Below are positions 9,825 through 17,463 of a stretch of 64,000 nt of DNA, piece after piece; positions within the stretch are counted from its first letter, which is position 1; every line of letters begins with the position of its first letter. The notes beneath the pieces are model-generated. The model worked only from the letters and a program-made list of their open reading frames with translations, made no database searches and was not told the origin of the DNA. This DNA comes from an uncultured Bacilli bacterium (GTDB lineage: Bacteria > Bacillota_I > Bacilli_A > ML615J-28 > CAG-313): positions 1 through 64,000 of the forward strand of contig CAKPBI010000007.1 of assembly GCA_934140285.1 (NCBI GenBank), read 5' to 3'. The translations under genes and the position numbers were made by a program.

Positions 9825-9890
9825 ATTTTTCCTCGGTAGGAAATTAAGCACCCCCATATGGAATGCACCTACTGTCTACGGCAGAGACTT
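9825..9890 (-). promoter_or_regulatory. L10 leader (ribosomal protein autoregulatory RNA)
   Basis: The minus-strand leader contains CTGCCGTAGACAGTAGGTG, then a linker with GTGCTTAAT, then CCTACCGAGG just before the rplJ ribosome-binding site. CCTAC pairs with GTAGG, and the CCGTAGACAG core is the hallmark of the L10 leader family of low-GC Gram-positive bacteria. Binding of the L10-L12 complex is established for the family and inferred here. Confidence 0.88.
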
Positions 9891-9899
9891 TTATACTAT

Positions 9900-9928
9900 A
9901 TACTATAATTTTACTTTGTTTAATTCAA
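9900..9928 (-). promoter_or_regulatory. rplJ promoter
   Basis: TTGAAT (9923-9928) and TAGTAT (9900-9905) are spaced by 17 bases on the minus strand, just upstream of the L10 leader and just before the rplA stop codon. The -10 is imperfect, and a TATAAA shifted downstream is an alternative. Confidence 0.5.
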
Positions 9929-9930
9929 TA

Positions 9931-10623
9931 CTATTCAAGTGAGTCAATAGCAACTTTGATGCCAGGACCCATTGTTGAAGTGATTGTAAAGTTACGCATA
10001 TAAACGCCTTTTACAGTTGAAGGTTTAATACGCATCATTTGACGATAGATTGTTAAAATGTTTTCTTTTAATTTTTCAGTATCAAAAGAAACTTTTCCAA
10101 CTGGAACTTGAATGTTACCAACTTTGTCAGTACGATATTCAACTTTACCAGCTTTAAATTCTTTAACAACTTTTTCGATATCATTTGTTACAGTTCCTGT
10201 CTTAGGGTTAGGCATTAGACCTTTAGGGCCTAAGATACGACCTAACTTACCAAGTTCACCCATCATATCAGGGCTTGCGATTACTGTATCAAATTCAAAC
10301 CAACCGCCTTTAATTTTTTCTAGATATTCATGTTCGCCAGCATAATCAGCACCTGCTGCTAAAGCTTCGTCAATTTTAGCACCCTTTGTAATAACTAATA
10401 CACGAACAGTTTTACCTGTACCATTAGGTAATGATACGGCACCACGAAGGTTTTGTTCAGCTTTACGAGGGTCAATATTTAAACGAATTGCACATTCAAC
10501 AGTTGCATCAAATTTGGCAGTACTTGTCTTTTTTACAAGTTCAACAGCTTCATCTAGAGTGTACTTTTTAGTACGATCAATTAGTTTTAAAGCTTCTTGA
10601 TATTTTTTACTTCTTTTTGCCAT
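9931..10623 (-). CDS. rplA: 50S ribosomal protein L1
   Basis: The 230-residue protein of the mobile L1 stalk, which handles the E-site tRNA, and a translational repressor of its own operon in many bacteria. Recognisable are ECAIRLNIDPRKAEQNLRGAVSLPNGTGK (about residues 43-71) and LGRILGPKGLMPNPKTGTVT (about 128-147). Length is standard. It follows rplK in the same orientation with a 94-base gap that carries an L1-type hairpin overlapping the ribosome-binding site. Confidence 0.98.
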   Translation of the reverse strand: MAKRSKKYQEALKLIDRTKKYTLDEAVELVKKTSTAKFDATVECAIRLNIDPRKAEQNLRGAVSLPNGTGKTVRVLVITKGAKIDEALAAGADYAGEHEYLEKIKGGWFEFDTVIASPDMMGELGKLGRILGPKGLMPNPKTGTVTNDIEKVVKEFKAGKVEYRTDKVGNIQVPVGKVSFDTEKLKENILTIYRQMMRIKPSTVKGVYMRNFTITSTMGPGIKVAIDSLE

Positions 10624-10631
10624 TTTATATT

Positions 10632-10668
10632 CCTCCTAATGTGGTATAAACGGGATTTACCTCCCACA
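10632..10668 (-). promoter_or_regulatory. probable L1 operator in the rplA leader
   Basis: On the minus strand TGTGG (10664-10668) pairs with CCACA (10640-10644), enclosing GGAGG...ATCCC and TTTATA. The 3' arm runs directly into the AGGAGG ribosome-binding site of rplA. It shares the outer TGTGGGAG...ACCACA pattern with the rplK leader. Repression by L1 is known for this operon in other bacteria and inferred here. Confidence 0.6.
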
Positions 10669-10717
10669 ATTAGATTCACACAAATTAATGTGTTATAATC
10701 TACTTTCTTTTGAAGAA

Positions 10718-11149
10718 CTAGTCTTCAACAACGATACCCATATTTCTTGCTGTGCCTTCTACAATATTAGCAGCTGCTTCTACTGTATAAGCGTTTAAGT
10801 CTGGCATCTTCATTTGGGCGATTTCTAAAAGTTTAGCGCGACTAATAGTTGCAACTTTAGTTTTCTTAGAATTTCCAGAGCCTTTAGCAATTCCTGCGGC
10901 TTTCTTTAATAAATCAGATGCAGGTGGGGTCTTTGTAATAAATGTGAATGAACGATCGTCGTAAACGGTAATTTCAACAGGGATTACATATCCAATCATT
11001 CCGGATGTTTTGTCATTGAATTGACTGCAGAATTGTTGAATGTTAACACCTGCTTGACCTAGAGCTGGACCTACTGGTGGAGCTGGATTAGCCTTACCAG
11101 CTTGGATTTGTAGCTTAACGACTTTCTTAATTTGTTTAGCTTTTGCCAC
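10718..11149 (-). CDS. rplK: 50S ribosomal protein L11
   Basis: A ribosomal protein of the GTPase-associated centre, about 143 residues. VKLQIQAGKANPAPPVGPALGQAGVNI near the N-terminus and the C-terminal RNA-binding part with TISRAKLLEIAQMKMPDLNA are diagnostic. The GTG at 11149 is the better start: AAGGAGG lies 8 bases upstream, whereas the in-frame GTG at 11158 is inside that site. It is first in the rplK-rplA unit, with a consensus-type promoter and an L1-type hairpin in its leader. Confidence 0.97.
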   Translation of the reverse strand: MAKAKQIKKVVKLQIQAGKANPAPPVGPALGQAGVNIQQFCSQFNDKTSGMIGYVIPVEITVYDDRSFTFITKTPPASDLLKKAAGIAKGSGNSKKTKVATISRAKLLEIAQMKMPDLNAYTVEAAANIVEGTARNMGIVVED

Positions 11150-11178
11150 GAGACACACCTCCTTTTAATTGTCTTGTG

Positions 11179-11214
11179 ATGTGGTTTATGAGCGATACAG
11201 TCACTCTCCCACAT
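11179..11214 (-). promoter_or_regulatory. probable L1 operator in the rplK leader
   Basis: Minus-strand ATGTGG (11209-11214) pairs with CCACAT (11179-11184). Directly inside, GAGTGA pairs with TCGCTC (one G-U), leaving a one-sided bulge ATAAA before CCACAT. Two helices with an asymmetric purine-rich internal loop next to ACCA is the form of the L1 site in 23S rRNA and in L11/L1 mRNA leaders. Confidence 0.7.
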
Positions 11215-11264
11215 TTTCTAATTTTACTGTATTTATAGTATAAGCGTCATTGCACGCGTCTATT

Positions 11265-11293
11265 ATTATACCTGTTTGATTTTAAAAAGTCAA
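11265..11293 (-). promoter_or_regulatory. rplK promoter
   Basis: TTGACT (11288-11293) and TATAAT (11265-11270) with a 17-base spacer on the minus strand. The transcript would start near 11258, giving a leader of about 110 bases that includes the L1-type hairpin. Confidence 0.88.
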
Positions 11294-11384
11294 ACTAAAT
11301 ACGTTATTTTTTTACTATTATCATAATTTTTGATGTTAATAGATTAGTAATATTATTTTTATTTGATGATTTTTTCCTACTATA

Positions 11385-11417
11385 AAAAGAAATAAGATGA
11401 TATTTCTATCATCTTAT
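11385..11417 (-). terminator. terminator of the acetyltransferase gene
   Basis: ATAAGATGAT (11392-11401) and ATCATCTTAT (11408-11417) form a perfect 10-bp stem with a 6-base loop, followed on the minus strand by TTTCTTTTT. The stop codon of the acetyltransferase (11414-11416) is inside the stem. Confidence 0.85.
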
Positions 11418-12418
11418 AAATCTTTTTTCATATCTGCAAAGCTTTGAGCAATCTTGAATCCCGCAAATAAATATATTCTTCTTGCTGGATTATCAAGGCC
11501 TGTAAAGAATGTCATATACTTTGCACCATGTTCTTTTGAGTATTCACAAAGAGTACAAAATAAAGCTTTACCTAAGCCACCGCCACGAATATTAGGATCT
11601 ACACAAATACCATCTAAATGGCCTCTGCCAGTAGGTTCATTGTACATCGGGCCAGTCCATCCTACCATCTTGCCATTATGAGCAGCAATTAGGAAAGGAT
11701 ATGGATTTTCACGTTCTAAGTTTCTTCTGATTGCTCCTGCAAAACCAGGATTATCAATAATATTGCAGAATTCTTCTACGCCATAATGTTTGTTTGGATC
11801 ATACACTTCTACAGTAAATCCATTCTTTTTATTTTCTTCCATTTTTTTAACTACTGATTCAGGTAGTTGGTATTCAGCAAGTGGTAAGTGGAATCCTTCA
11901 TGAATACTATTAATATAATAGTGATTATGAAGAAGGAAGAAATAAAATTCTGAATTAATGCGGACAGCTGGAGCCCCTGGATGTTCATGTTTGTCTGAAT
12001 GAGGTATATACCAAGGCCAATTAATTTGACTTAAAAAAACAAATCTTGAATATTTCATTCCTTCATTTTTAATATAGTTTTCAGCTTTTTCAAGTAAAGT
12101 CTTACCAATACCTTGACGGCGATATTCTTTTTTTACAAGAACTGTATTAATATATCCAGCAGCATTTGGATTTCCTTTATCCATATCACGAACATTACTG
12201 CTGATAAAACCTACTAGTGTATTATAATCATAAGCAAAGAATGTTCCTTCCTTTTTAAAGAAACGATTTAAAAATAAAATACTATTAAATTGTTCAAATG
12301 TTAGTTCTTTAAAGAAACCATCTTCTTTAATTACTTCTGTAAATAATGCATAAACATCATGTTCTACATCATTATACTTAGTTTTAATTTCATCAAATGT
12401 AAAGTATTGTAAATTCAT
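11414..12418 (-). CDS. tandem GNAT-family N-acetyltransferase
   Basis: A 334-residue protein with two acetyltransferase (GNAT) folds. The first has the acetyl-CoA loop RRQGIGKTLLEKAE near residues 99-112; the second has RGGGLGKALFCTLCEYSKEHGAKYMTFFTGLDNPARRIYLFAGF near the C-terminus. Such tandem proteins include mycothiol synthase-like and antibiotic-modifying enzymes, but the substrate here cannot be told. It has its own promoter and terminator and is inserted between nusG and rplK, which are neighbours in most Bacilli, so it is probably a lineage-specific insertion rather than a member of the ribosomal operon. Confidence 0.85.
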   Translation of the reverse strand: MNLQYFTFDEIKTKYNDVEHDVYALFTEVIKEDGFFKELTFEQFNSILFLNRFFKKEGTFFAYDYNTLVGFISSNVRDMDKGNPNAAGYINTVLVKKEYRRQGIGKTLLEKAENYIKNEGMKYSRFVFLSQINWPWYIPHSDKHEHPGAPAVRINSEFYFFLLHNHYYINSIHEGFHLPLAEYQLPESVVKKMEENKKNGFTVEVYDPNKHYGVEEFCNIIDNPGFAGAIRRNLERENPYPFLIAAHNGKMVGWTGPMYNEPTGRGHLDGICVDPNIRGGGLGKALFCTLCEYSKEHGAKYMTFFTGLDNPARRIYLFAGFKIAQSFADMKKDL

Positions 12419-12448
12419 CTTGCAATCTCCTTTTTGTTATCTTCTAAT

Positions 12449-12477
12449 ATTATACCGATAAATCGTTTTTTTTGCAA
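12449..12477 (-). promoter_or_regulatory. promoter of the acetyltransferase gene
   Basis: TTGCAA (12472-12477) and TATAAT (12449-12454) with a 17-base spacer on the minus strand, between the nusG terminator and the acetyltransferase start. Confidence 0.8.
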
Positions 12478-12485
12478 TTGGTTTG

Positions 12486-12516
12486 AAAAAAAAGATATTT
12501 TCACACAGAAAATATC
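12486..12516 (-). terminator. nusG terminator
   Basis: GATATTTTC and GAAAATATC (12494-12502 and 12508-12516) form a perfect 9-bp stem with a 5-base loop, followed on the minus strand by eight T. It is only two bases beyond the nusG stop. Confidence 0.92.
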
Positions 12517-12518
12517 CC

Positions 12519-13076
12519 TTATTTGATTGCTTTAATTTCATCAAAAGTTAATTCTTGTGGAGTTTGACGTCCAAAGAAATCAACTAAGACAGTAACTTTT
12601 TGGTTTTCCATATCGATAGAATCAACAGTTACTACTTGACCAGCAAATGGACCACTTACGACATTTACTTGATCGCCAACTTTAAAGTCAATGTTGAATT
12701 CAATAGTAATACCACATGTTCTTAAAATTGGAATAATTTCTTCATTAGGAAGTGGTACTGGTTTTGCTCCACCGCCACTTGATCCAAGGAAGCCAGTAAC
12801 CATTGGAGTGTTTCTTACAACAAACCAAGATTCATCAGTTACTATCATATCTACAAAAATATAACCAGGAAAGACTTTTTCAACTATCTCCTTCATCTCA
12901 CCATTTTTCTTTTTTTCATAGCGAGTAGTTTCAGGAATTAATACACGGAAAATATAGTCTTGCATATTCATTGAAACAATACGGCGTTCTAGATTTCTTT
13001 TTGCGGCTTGTTCCATTCCTGAATACGATTGAACTACATACCATGCTCGTTCATTTTCAAATTCAAAATCATCCAT
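12519..13076 (-). CDS. nusG: transcription termination/antitermination factor NusG
   Basis: A 185-residue elongation factor that binds RNA polymerase and, through the ribosome, couples transcription to translation. The NGN domain begins with RAWYVVQSYSGMEQAAKRNLERRI and contains VFPGYIFVDM and RNTPMVTGFLGS. The C-terminal KOW domain is seen in FKVGDQVNVVSGPFAGQVVTVDSID near residues 125-150. Length is standard. It follows secE by 16 bases, as in nearly all bacteria. Confidence 0.97.
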   Translation of the reverse strand: MDDFEFENERAWYVVQSYSGMEQAAKRNLERRIVSMNMQDYIFRVLIPETTRYEKKKNGEMKEIVEKVFPGYIFVDMIVTDESWFVVRNTPMVTGFLGSSGGGAKPVPLPNEEIIPILRTCGITIEFNIDFKVGDQVNVVSGPFAGQVVTVDSIDMENQKVTVLVDFFGRQTPQELTFDEIKAIK

Positions 13077-13092
13077 AATTATTATCCACTTA

Positions 13093-13497
13093 TTAGTTAA
13101 TATTCAAAGCTTTCATTATTGACTCAATTGCTAAATCGCAAAGGAAAAAGAATACTGCAAGTACAACTGAGAATGTAAATACTTGTACTACATTCCAAAA
13201 GAATTCAGCTTTCTTTAAGCCTGTAATATGTTTGATTTCTGCAAAAGAAGGTACATAGAATGAAGATACTGATAAGATTAATGATGCAGCACCTAAGATG
13301 ATTAAAGCCCAAGCAAATGGTTTCCAATATTTACCAATTAAGAATGCATCAGCTGGAATTGTTAAATATGTTTTAGATAATAATAAAACTCCAAGTTCGA
13401 TTGCGAATACAGCTAAGATGGCAAGTACTAAGTTTTCCCATTTGTGTTCTTTTAATAACACATCCATTACACGATTCTTTTTTTCTTTTTCTGCCAT
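13093..13497 (-). CDS. secE: preprotein translocase subunit SecE, three-helix form
   Basis: A subunit of the SecYEG channel. The C-terminal half carries the SecE signature: an amphipathic helix (AEIKHITGLKKAEFFWNVVQV) followed by the essential membrane helix TFSVVLAVFFFLCDLAIESIMKAL. Unlike the roughly 60-residue SecE of most Firmicutes, this one is 134 residues with two extra N-terminal membrane segments (about residues 22-42 and 58-79), like the enterobacterial three-helix form. Position between rpmG and nusG confirms the call. The ATG has AGGAGG upstream. Confidence 0.9.
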   Translation of the reverse strand: MAEKEKKNRVMDVLLKEHKWENLVLAILAVFAIELGVLLLSKTYLTIPADAFLIGKYWKPFAWALIILGAASLILSVSSFYVPSFAEIKHITGLKKAEFFWNVVQVFTFSVVLAVFFFLCDLAIESIMKALNIN

Positions 13498-13511
13498 TTG
13501 AAAAAATCCTC

Positions 13512-13661
13512 CTATTTTGTTTCTTTATGAATTGTATGTTTATTGCAACGAGGGCAATATTTTTTTACAATTACACGAGTGGTTGTATTTAATTTATTTT
13601 TTTCTGTAATATAGTTTCGTGATAAACATTCTTCACAAACCAAAATTATTTTTTCTCTCAT
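13512..13661 (-). CDS. rpmG: 50S ribosomal protein L33
   Basis: A 49-residue ribosomal protein with two CXXC pairs (CEEC near residue 9, CPRC near 38), so it is the zinc-binding form of L33. The motif NYITEKNKLNTTTRVIVKKYCPRC is typical. The ATG at 13661 is used because AAGGTGG lies six bases upstream; an upstream extension would run into the promoter. First gene of the rpmG-secE-nusG unit. Confidence 0.95.
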   Translation of the reverse strand: MREKIILVCEECLSRNYITEKNKLNTTTRVIVKKYCPRCNKHTIHKETK

Positions 13662-13683
13662 AAATTTCCACCTTGACCTTGTT

Positions 13684-13712
13684 ATTATACCCAATATTTA
13701 ATTTTTTGTCAA
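13684..13712 (-). promoter_or_regulatory. rpmG-secE-nusG promoter
   Basis: A full-consensus pair on the minus strand: TTGACA (13707-13712), 17-base spacer, TATAAT (13684-13689). It starts about 18 bases after the sigma factor gene ends, so the leader is very short. Confidence 0.92.
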
Positions 13713-13729
13713 GTATTTAGGTCTTTTAA

Positions 13730-14281
13730 TCAACTAATATGAACATTCTTCTTTCTTATACGATCAGTAGTTGAGTAGACTTGAGTAATTTTCATTCCAA
13801 GTATTTCACTTACTTCTTTATTGGTTTTGCCTTGATTGTAGATTAACTCATATACTTGGCGTTCTCTCTTCGATAATTTCAAAAGTTCAAAAACATTACC
13901 TTCATAAAGCATTGGTGTAGGTTTTGGCTCTGGAATAATATAGTCAATAACATCAAGTGAAACATTTTCTTCATTACGTTTTTTCTTGATTCTTGTTAGA
14001 TCAACAAAGCGATGATATATCAACATTTCTACAAATCTTGTGAATGTCATATTACTTGTTTCTTTATAAGTTTTTATAGCTTTATTTAATGCGATTAAGC
14101 CTTCTTGAAAGTAATCATCTTTTTCATTTGGTTGAACATTGAATTTTACAATCATCTTCTTAATCATAAACATGTATTTTTCAAATAAAATATCCCTAGC
14201 TTCTTCTGATGAAAGTCCATTCATATAAAGAAGTTCATAATCATTGTACTTTAGTAGGTTTTCCCTTAAATCCCTTTTCAT
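13730..14281 (-). CDS. sigma-70 family RNA polymerase sigma factor, SigH-like by position
   Basis: A 183-residue small sigma factor. Region 2 is seen in DDYFQEGLIALNKAIKTYKETSNMTFTRFVEMLIYHRFVDLTR (about residues 55-97), and region 4 with its helix-turn-helix in LSKRERQVYELIYNQGKTNKEVSEILGMKITQVYSTTDRIRKK (about 136-178). In Bacillus sigH stands in exactly this place, between rlmB/yacP and rpmG, so it is probably a SigH descendant, although sporulation is not otherwise indicated here. It begins two bases after rlmB ends. Its target promoters are unknown. Confidence 0.85.
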   Translation of the reverse strand: MKRDLRENLLKYNDYELLYMNGLSSEEARDILFEKYMFMIKKMIVKFNVQPNEKDDYFQEGLIALNKAIKTYKETSNMTFTRFVEMLIYHRFVDLTRIKKKRNEENVSLDVIDYIIPEPKPTPMLYEGNVFELLKLSKRERQVYELIYNQGKTNKEVSEILGMKITQVYSTTDRIRKKNVHIS

Positions 14282-14283
14282 TT

Positions 14284-14997
14284 TTATCCCCTTTGTCTTA
14301 AAATTTCATAGAAAATTATACTAGCGGAAACTGATGCATTAAGTGATGTAACATGTCCAACCATTGGTATGTTAATCATAAAATCACATTGTTCTTTTAC
14401 AAGTCTTGAGATTCCCTTTCCCTCAGACCCAATTATAATAACATTTTTTCCTGTATAATCTTGTTTTTTGTAATCGACTGACCCTTCCATTTCTAAGCCA
14501 ATTACCCAGTATCCTTCTTTCTTTAAAGTTTCTAATGTTTGTACAAGATTTGTAACTTGAACAACATCAACGTGTTCTATCGCTCCTGTTGATACTTTTG
14601 CGACCGTTTGATTTAGGCTAACACTGCGATTTTTAGGAATGATTATCCCCTCCATTCCCGTTGCATCAGCAGTACGAAGGATAGCACCTAAGTTATGTGG
14701 ATCTTCTAGTCCATCAAGCATTATCAAACTTACATTTTCTTTATTTTTGTTTTTTTCTACAATTTCATTTAAAGTAAGGTATTTATACTCTTCTACCTCA
14801 CAAGCAATTCCTTGATGATTTCCTTTTGCGATTTCATCCATTTGTTTAGGTGATATAATCATAATTTTATCATTTGGAATTTTTACACCCATTTTTTGAA
14901 ATTCATTAATTATTTTATCATGAGTTAGATATATTGTTTTGATAGGCTTTTTTTGTAATATTGCCTCACGGACAGTGTTTTTTCCAAATATTATCAT
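14284..14997 (-). CDS. rlmB: 23S rRNA (guanosine-2'-O-)-methyltransferase, TrmH/SpoU family
   Basis: A 237-residue SPOUT methyltransferase. The N-terminal substrate-binding domain (GKNTVREAI) is followed by the catalytic SpoU fold with the three motifs LDGLEDPHNLGAILRTADATG, NVIIIGSEGKGIS and IPMVGHVTSLNASVSASIIFYE, which form the knotted SAM site. It probably methylates G2251 of 23S rRNA. The cysS-mrnC-rlmB order is that of Bacillus, and the start codon overlaps the mrnC stop. Confidence 0.93.
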   Translation of the reverse strand: MIIFGKNTVREAILQKKPIKTIYLTHDKIINEFQKMGVKIPNDKIMIISPKQMDEIAKGNHQGIACEVEEYKYLTLNEIVEKNKNKENVSLIMLDGLEDPHNLGAILRTADATGMEGIIIPKNRSVSLNQTVAKVSTGAIEHVDVVQVTNLVQTLETLKKEGYWVIGLEMEGSVDYKKQDYTGKNVIIIGSEGKGISRLVKEQCDFMINIPMVGHVTSLNASVSASIIFYEILRQRG

Positions 14998-15374
14998 TAT
15001 TTTTCACCTTCTTTAATCATTAGATTAATTAAGTAATCTAATCTTTCAAAATTTTCTTGTAGGTACAAGTAGCCAATAACGGCTTCTAATCCTGTTGATA
15101 TAGCATAAGCATGTTTATCAACATTTTTTCGATATCCGGAAGGAGCATTATTTCTACCTCTCAAGAAGATTTTATTTTCTTCTTCAGTTAAAACATCTTT
15201 AATTCCTTCATATATTTTTAAGTGAGCACTTGCACTAACAAGTTGAATATCTTTTTTCTTTAATTCGCTATTCTTGGTATATCCTTGATCTATCAAATAT
15301 TTTCTTACTTTTAGTTCATAATATGCATCACCAATATAAGCAAGGTTAGCTCCATTTAATAAATCATATCGCAT
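14997..15374 (-). CDS. mrnC: Mini-ribonuclease 3
   Basis: A 125-residue RNase III-like enzyme without a double-stranded RNA-binding domain, which matures 23S rRNA in Bacillus. The catalytic-domain motif LAYIGDAYYELKVRKYL near residues 11-27 holds the acidic metal ligands, and RGRNNAPSGYRKNVDKHAYAISTGLEAVIGYLYL near residues 73-106 is characteristic. It overlaps the cysS stop at the 5' end and rlmB at the 3' end, so the three are translationally coupled. Confidence 0.93.
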   Translation of the reverse strand: MRYDLLNGANLAYIGDAYYELKVRKYLIDQGYTKNSELKKKDIQLVSASAHLKIYEGIKDVLTEEENKIFLRGRNNAPSGYRKNVDKHAYAISTGLEAVIGYLYLQENFERLDYLINLMIKEGEK

Positions 15375-16723
15375 TATAGTTCAATACCAGCCTCAACAAT
15401 TTGTTTTCTAAGTTCATCTGCTAAAGTAAAGTTTTTATTATTTCTTGCTTCATACCAAGAAATAACTAATTGTTTTTCAACACTACTTAGAGGGTGAACA
15501 TCTGGTAAAATACCAAAGCAATAAAACATATCATGTAGAGCACAAAATTCTTCAAGTAGTACTTCATCTGTTGTTTCTTTGTCTCTTAGTAATTTATTGA
15601 TGGTCTTTACTTCATTGTAAATTTCTGTTAAGGCATTAGCTGTATTAAAATCATAGCACATTTCCTTAACGAATTTTTCCATGCTTTCTGTTGATGCTTT
15701 ATGTAAGTTTAGGTTTCCATTTAATTCTAATTTACGATATGCACTAATGTATGTTTTACGAAGCTTATTCCATTCTGCTTCCATATTATCCATTAGTTCA
15801 TCTGAGTAACTTACATTTTGACGATAATGGTTTGCGAGAATAAATAGACGATATGCTTGGAATGAATGAGTCGCAAGAACATCTTTTAGCCATACACAAT
15901 TGCCAAGGGATTTACTCATTTTTTCATTTTTTAAGTCAATTCTTGCGTTATGCATCCAGTAGTTAGCAAGAGTTGTATTATTAAGTGCTACTGATTGAGA
16001 TATTTCATTTTCATGATGTGGGAACTTAAGGTCAATGCCACCACCATGAATATCAATCAATGGCCCAAATATTTTATTAATCATTACGACACATTCTGTA
16101 TGCCAACCTGGACGTCCACTACCAAATTCACTATCCCATTTACGACCTGTGTCATTGGTTTTCTTCCATAAAGTAAAATCTCGAGGATCTTCTTTTTGAG
16201 AGTTAACATCTATTCTTGCTCCACTTTCAAGTTCTTCTAACTTTTGATTAGATAATATGCCATAGGATGGAACACTACGTACTCTAAAATATACATCATC
16301 TTGGGAAATATATGCATGACCTTTTTCCACAAGTCTTTTTATAAAATCAAGAATTTCTGGGATGTTCTCAGTAACTTTTGGATGAATGATATCTTCTTCA
16401 CATCCTGCATCATGGCATACTTTTAGGAATGCTTCAATGTAGCGTTCACTAATTACTTTTTCATCAACGCCTTCTTCTTGAGCTTTCTTAATTATTTTAT
16501 CATCAATATCAGTAAAGTTTTCGACCATTGTAACTTTGTAACCAATGTATTCAAGAAATCTCTTAACAACATCAAAAAAGATTACAGGTCTTCCATTACC
16601 TATGTGGATGTCATTATAAACAGTTGGTCCACATACATACATTGATACTTCATTTTCTTTTATCGGTTTGAAATCATCAAGACGATTTGTTAGTGAGTTA
16701 TATATTCTAATATTATAATTCAT
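15374..16723 (-). CDS. cysS: cysteine-tRNA ligase
   Basis: A class I aminoacyl-tRNA synthetase that charges tRNA-Cys; 449 residues. The CGPTVYNDIHIGNGR signature (zinc-binding Cys and the HIGN version of HIGH) is near residues 31-45, GGIDLKFPHHENE near 225-237, and the KMSKS loop (KMSKSLGN) near 266. The C-terminal anticodon region is shorter than in some homologues. First gene of the cysS-mrnC-rlmB-sigma unit, preceded by a small membrane protein gene; no clear promoter is visible in the 11-base gap. Confidence 0.97.
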   Translation of the reverse strand: MNYNIRIYNSLTNRLDDFKPIKENEVSMYVCGPTVYNDIHIGNGRPVIFFDVVKRFLEYIGYKVTMVENFTDIDDKIIKKAQEEGVDEKVISERYIEAFLKVCHDAGCEEDIIHPKVTENIPEILDFIKRLVEKGHAYISQDDVYFRVRSVPSYGILSNQKLEELESGARIDVNSQKEDPRDFTLWKKTNDTGRKWDSEFGSGRPGWHTECVVMINKIFGPLIDIHGGGIDLKFPHHENEISQSVALNNTTLANYWMHNARIDLKNEKMSKSLGNCVWLKDVLATHSFQAYRLFILANHYRQNVSYSDELMDNMEAEWNKLRKTYISAYRKLELNGNLNLHKASTESMEKFVKEMCYDFNTANALTEIYNEVKTINKLLRDKETTDEVLLEEFCALHDMFYCFGILPDVHPLSSVEKQLVISWYEARNNKNFTLADELRKQIVEAGIEL

Positions 16724-16734
16724 ATTCTTATCTC

Positions 16735-16971
16735 CTACTTATCATTTTCATCTTTGGATCCAAATAGTTCACAAAACATTATTACAATACCAACAAAGGC
16801 AAAAGCAAGTAAAATAAATAAGATCACTCCACATGTAATATTAGGACTAGAATTGTGATTCATATTATCCACAAGTTTTTGGATTGAATTAGCGATTGCG
16901 AAAAGACCACCACCAATAATTCCAGTAAATATTAAGATAAGACTAAATATAAACATTTTATTGTTTTTCAT
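16735..16971 (-). CDS. small two-helix membrane protein of unknown function
   Basis: A 78-residue protein with two hydrophobic segments (about residues 6-28 and 45-68) joined by an Asn-rich extracytoplasmic or cytoplasmic loop, ending with a charged tail (GSKDENDK). I do not recognise a family. It lies just upstream of cysS in the same orientation behind an AAAGGAG site, after the rpsI terminator. Composition and spacing support a real gene. Confidence 0.65.
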   Translation of the reverse strand: MKNNKMFIFSLILIFTGIIGGGLFAIANSIQKLVDNMNHNSSPNITCGVILFILLAFAFVGIVIMFCELFGSKDENDK

Positions 16972-16986
16972 ATTTTATACTCCTTT

Positions 16987-17016
16987 AAAAAAATAAGGCC
17001 ACAATATTGTGGCCTT
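16987..17016 (-). terminator. rpsI terminator
   Basis: The 22-base perfect palindrome at 16995-17016 (AAGGCCAC ... GTGGCCTT) is followed on the minus strand by ATTTTTTT. It closes the rplM-rpsI unit. Confidence 0.92.
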
Positions 17017-17056
17017 AAATAAACATAAGCGTCTAGCGTTTGATACAAATATACGA

Positions 17057-17449
17057 TTAACGTTTTGAGAATTGAGGTGCACGACGAGCTTTTTTTAGAC
17101 CGTATTTCTTACGTTCAATACTACGAGGGTCACGAGTAACAAGTCCAGCCTTCTTTAAAGGACCACGGAAATCAGGGTTAACTAACATTAAAGCACGGCT
17201 TAATCCTAAACGAATTGCACCAGCTTGTCCGCTAATTCCACCGCCACAAACGTTTACGAAAACATCATATTGTGTTCCTACACCAGTGATAGTGATAGGT
17301 TGTAATACGTCAAGACGAACGGCTGCAGAAGGGATATATTCTACGAAATTACGACCGTTAACTTCAAATTTACCAGTTCCTGGAACTAATCTAACTCTAG
17401 CAACTGAACTTTTACGACGGCCTGTAGCTTGATATACTGCTTTTTCCAT
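17057..17449 (-). CDS. rpsI: 30S ribosomal protein S9
   Basis: A 130-residue small-subunit protein whose C-terminal tail reaches the P-site tRNA. Diagnostic are TGRRKSSVARVRLVPGTGKFEVNGR at the N-terminus, VCGGGISGQAGAIRLGLSRAL near residues 68-88, and the end DPRSIERKKYGLKKARRAPQFSKR with the invariant SKR. It follows rplM by 14 bases, as usual. Confidence 0.98.
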   Translation of the reverse strand: MEKAVYQATGRRKSSVARVRLVPGTGKFEVNGRNFVEYIPSAAVRLDVLQPITITGVGTQYDVFVNVCGGGISGQAGAIRLGLSRALMLVNPDFRGPLKKAGLVTRDPRSIERKKYGLKKARRAPQFSKR

Positions 17450-17463
17450 AACTTAACTTCCTC

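Noticed and set aside
13730..14281. Naming the sigma factor SigH outright
   Set aside because: Position matches, but the sequence is divergent and no sporulation or competence genes are nearby, so only a positional assignment is made.
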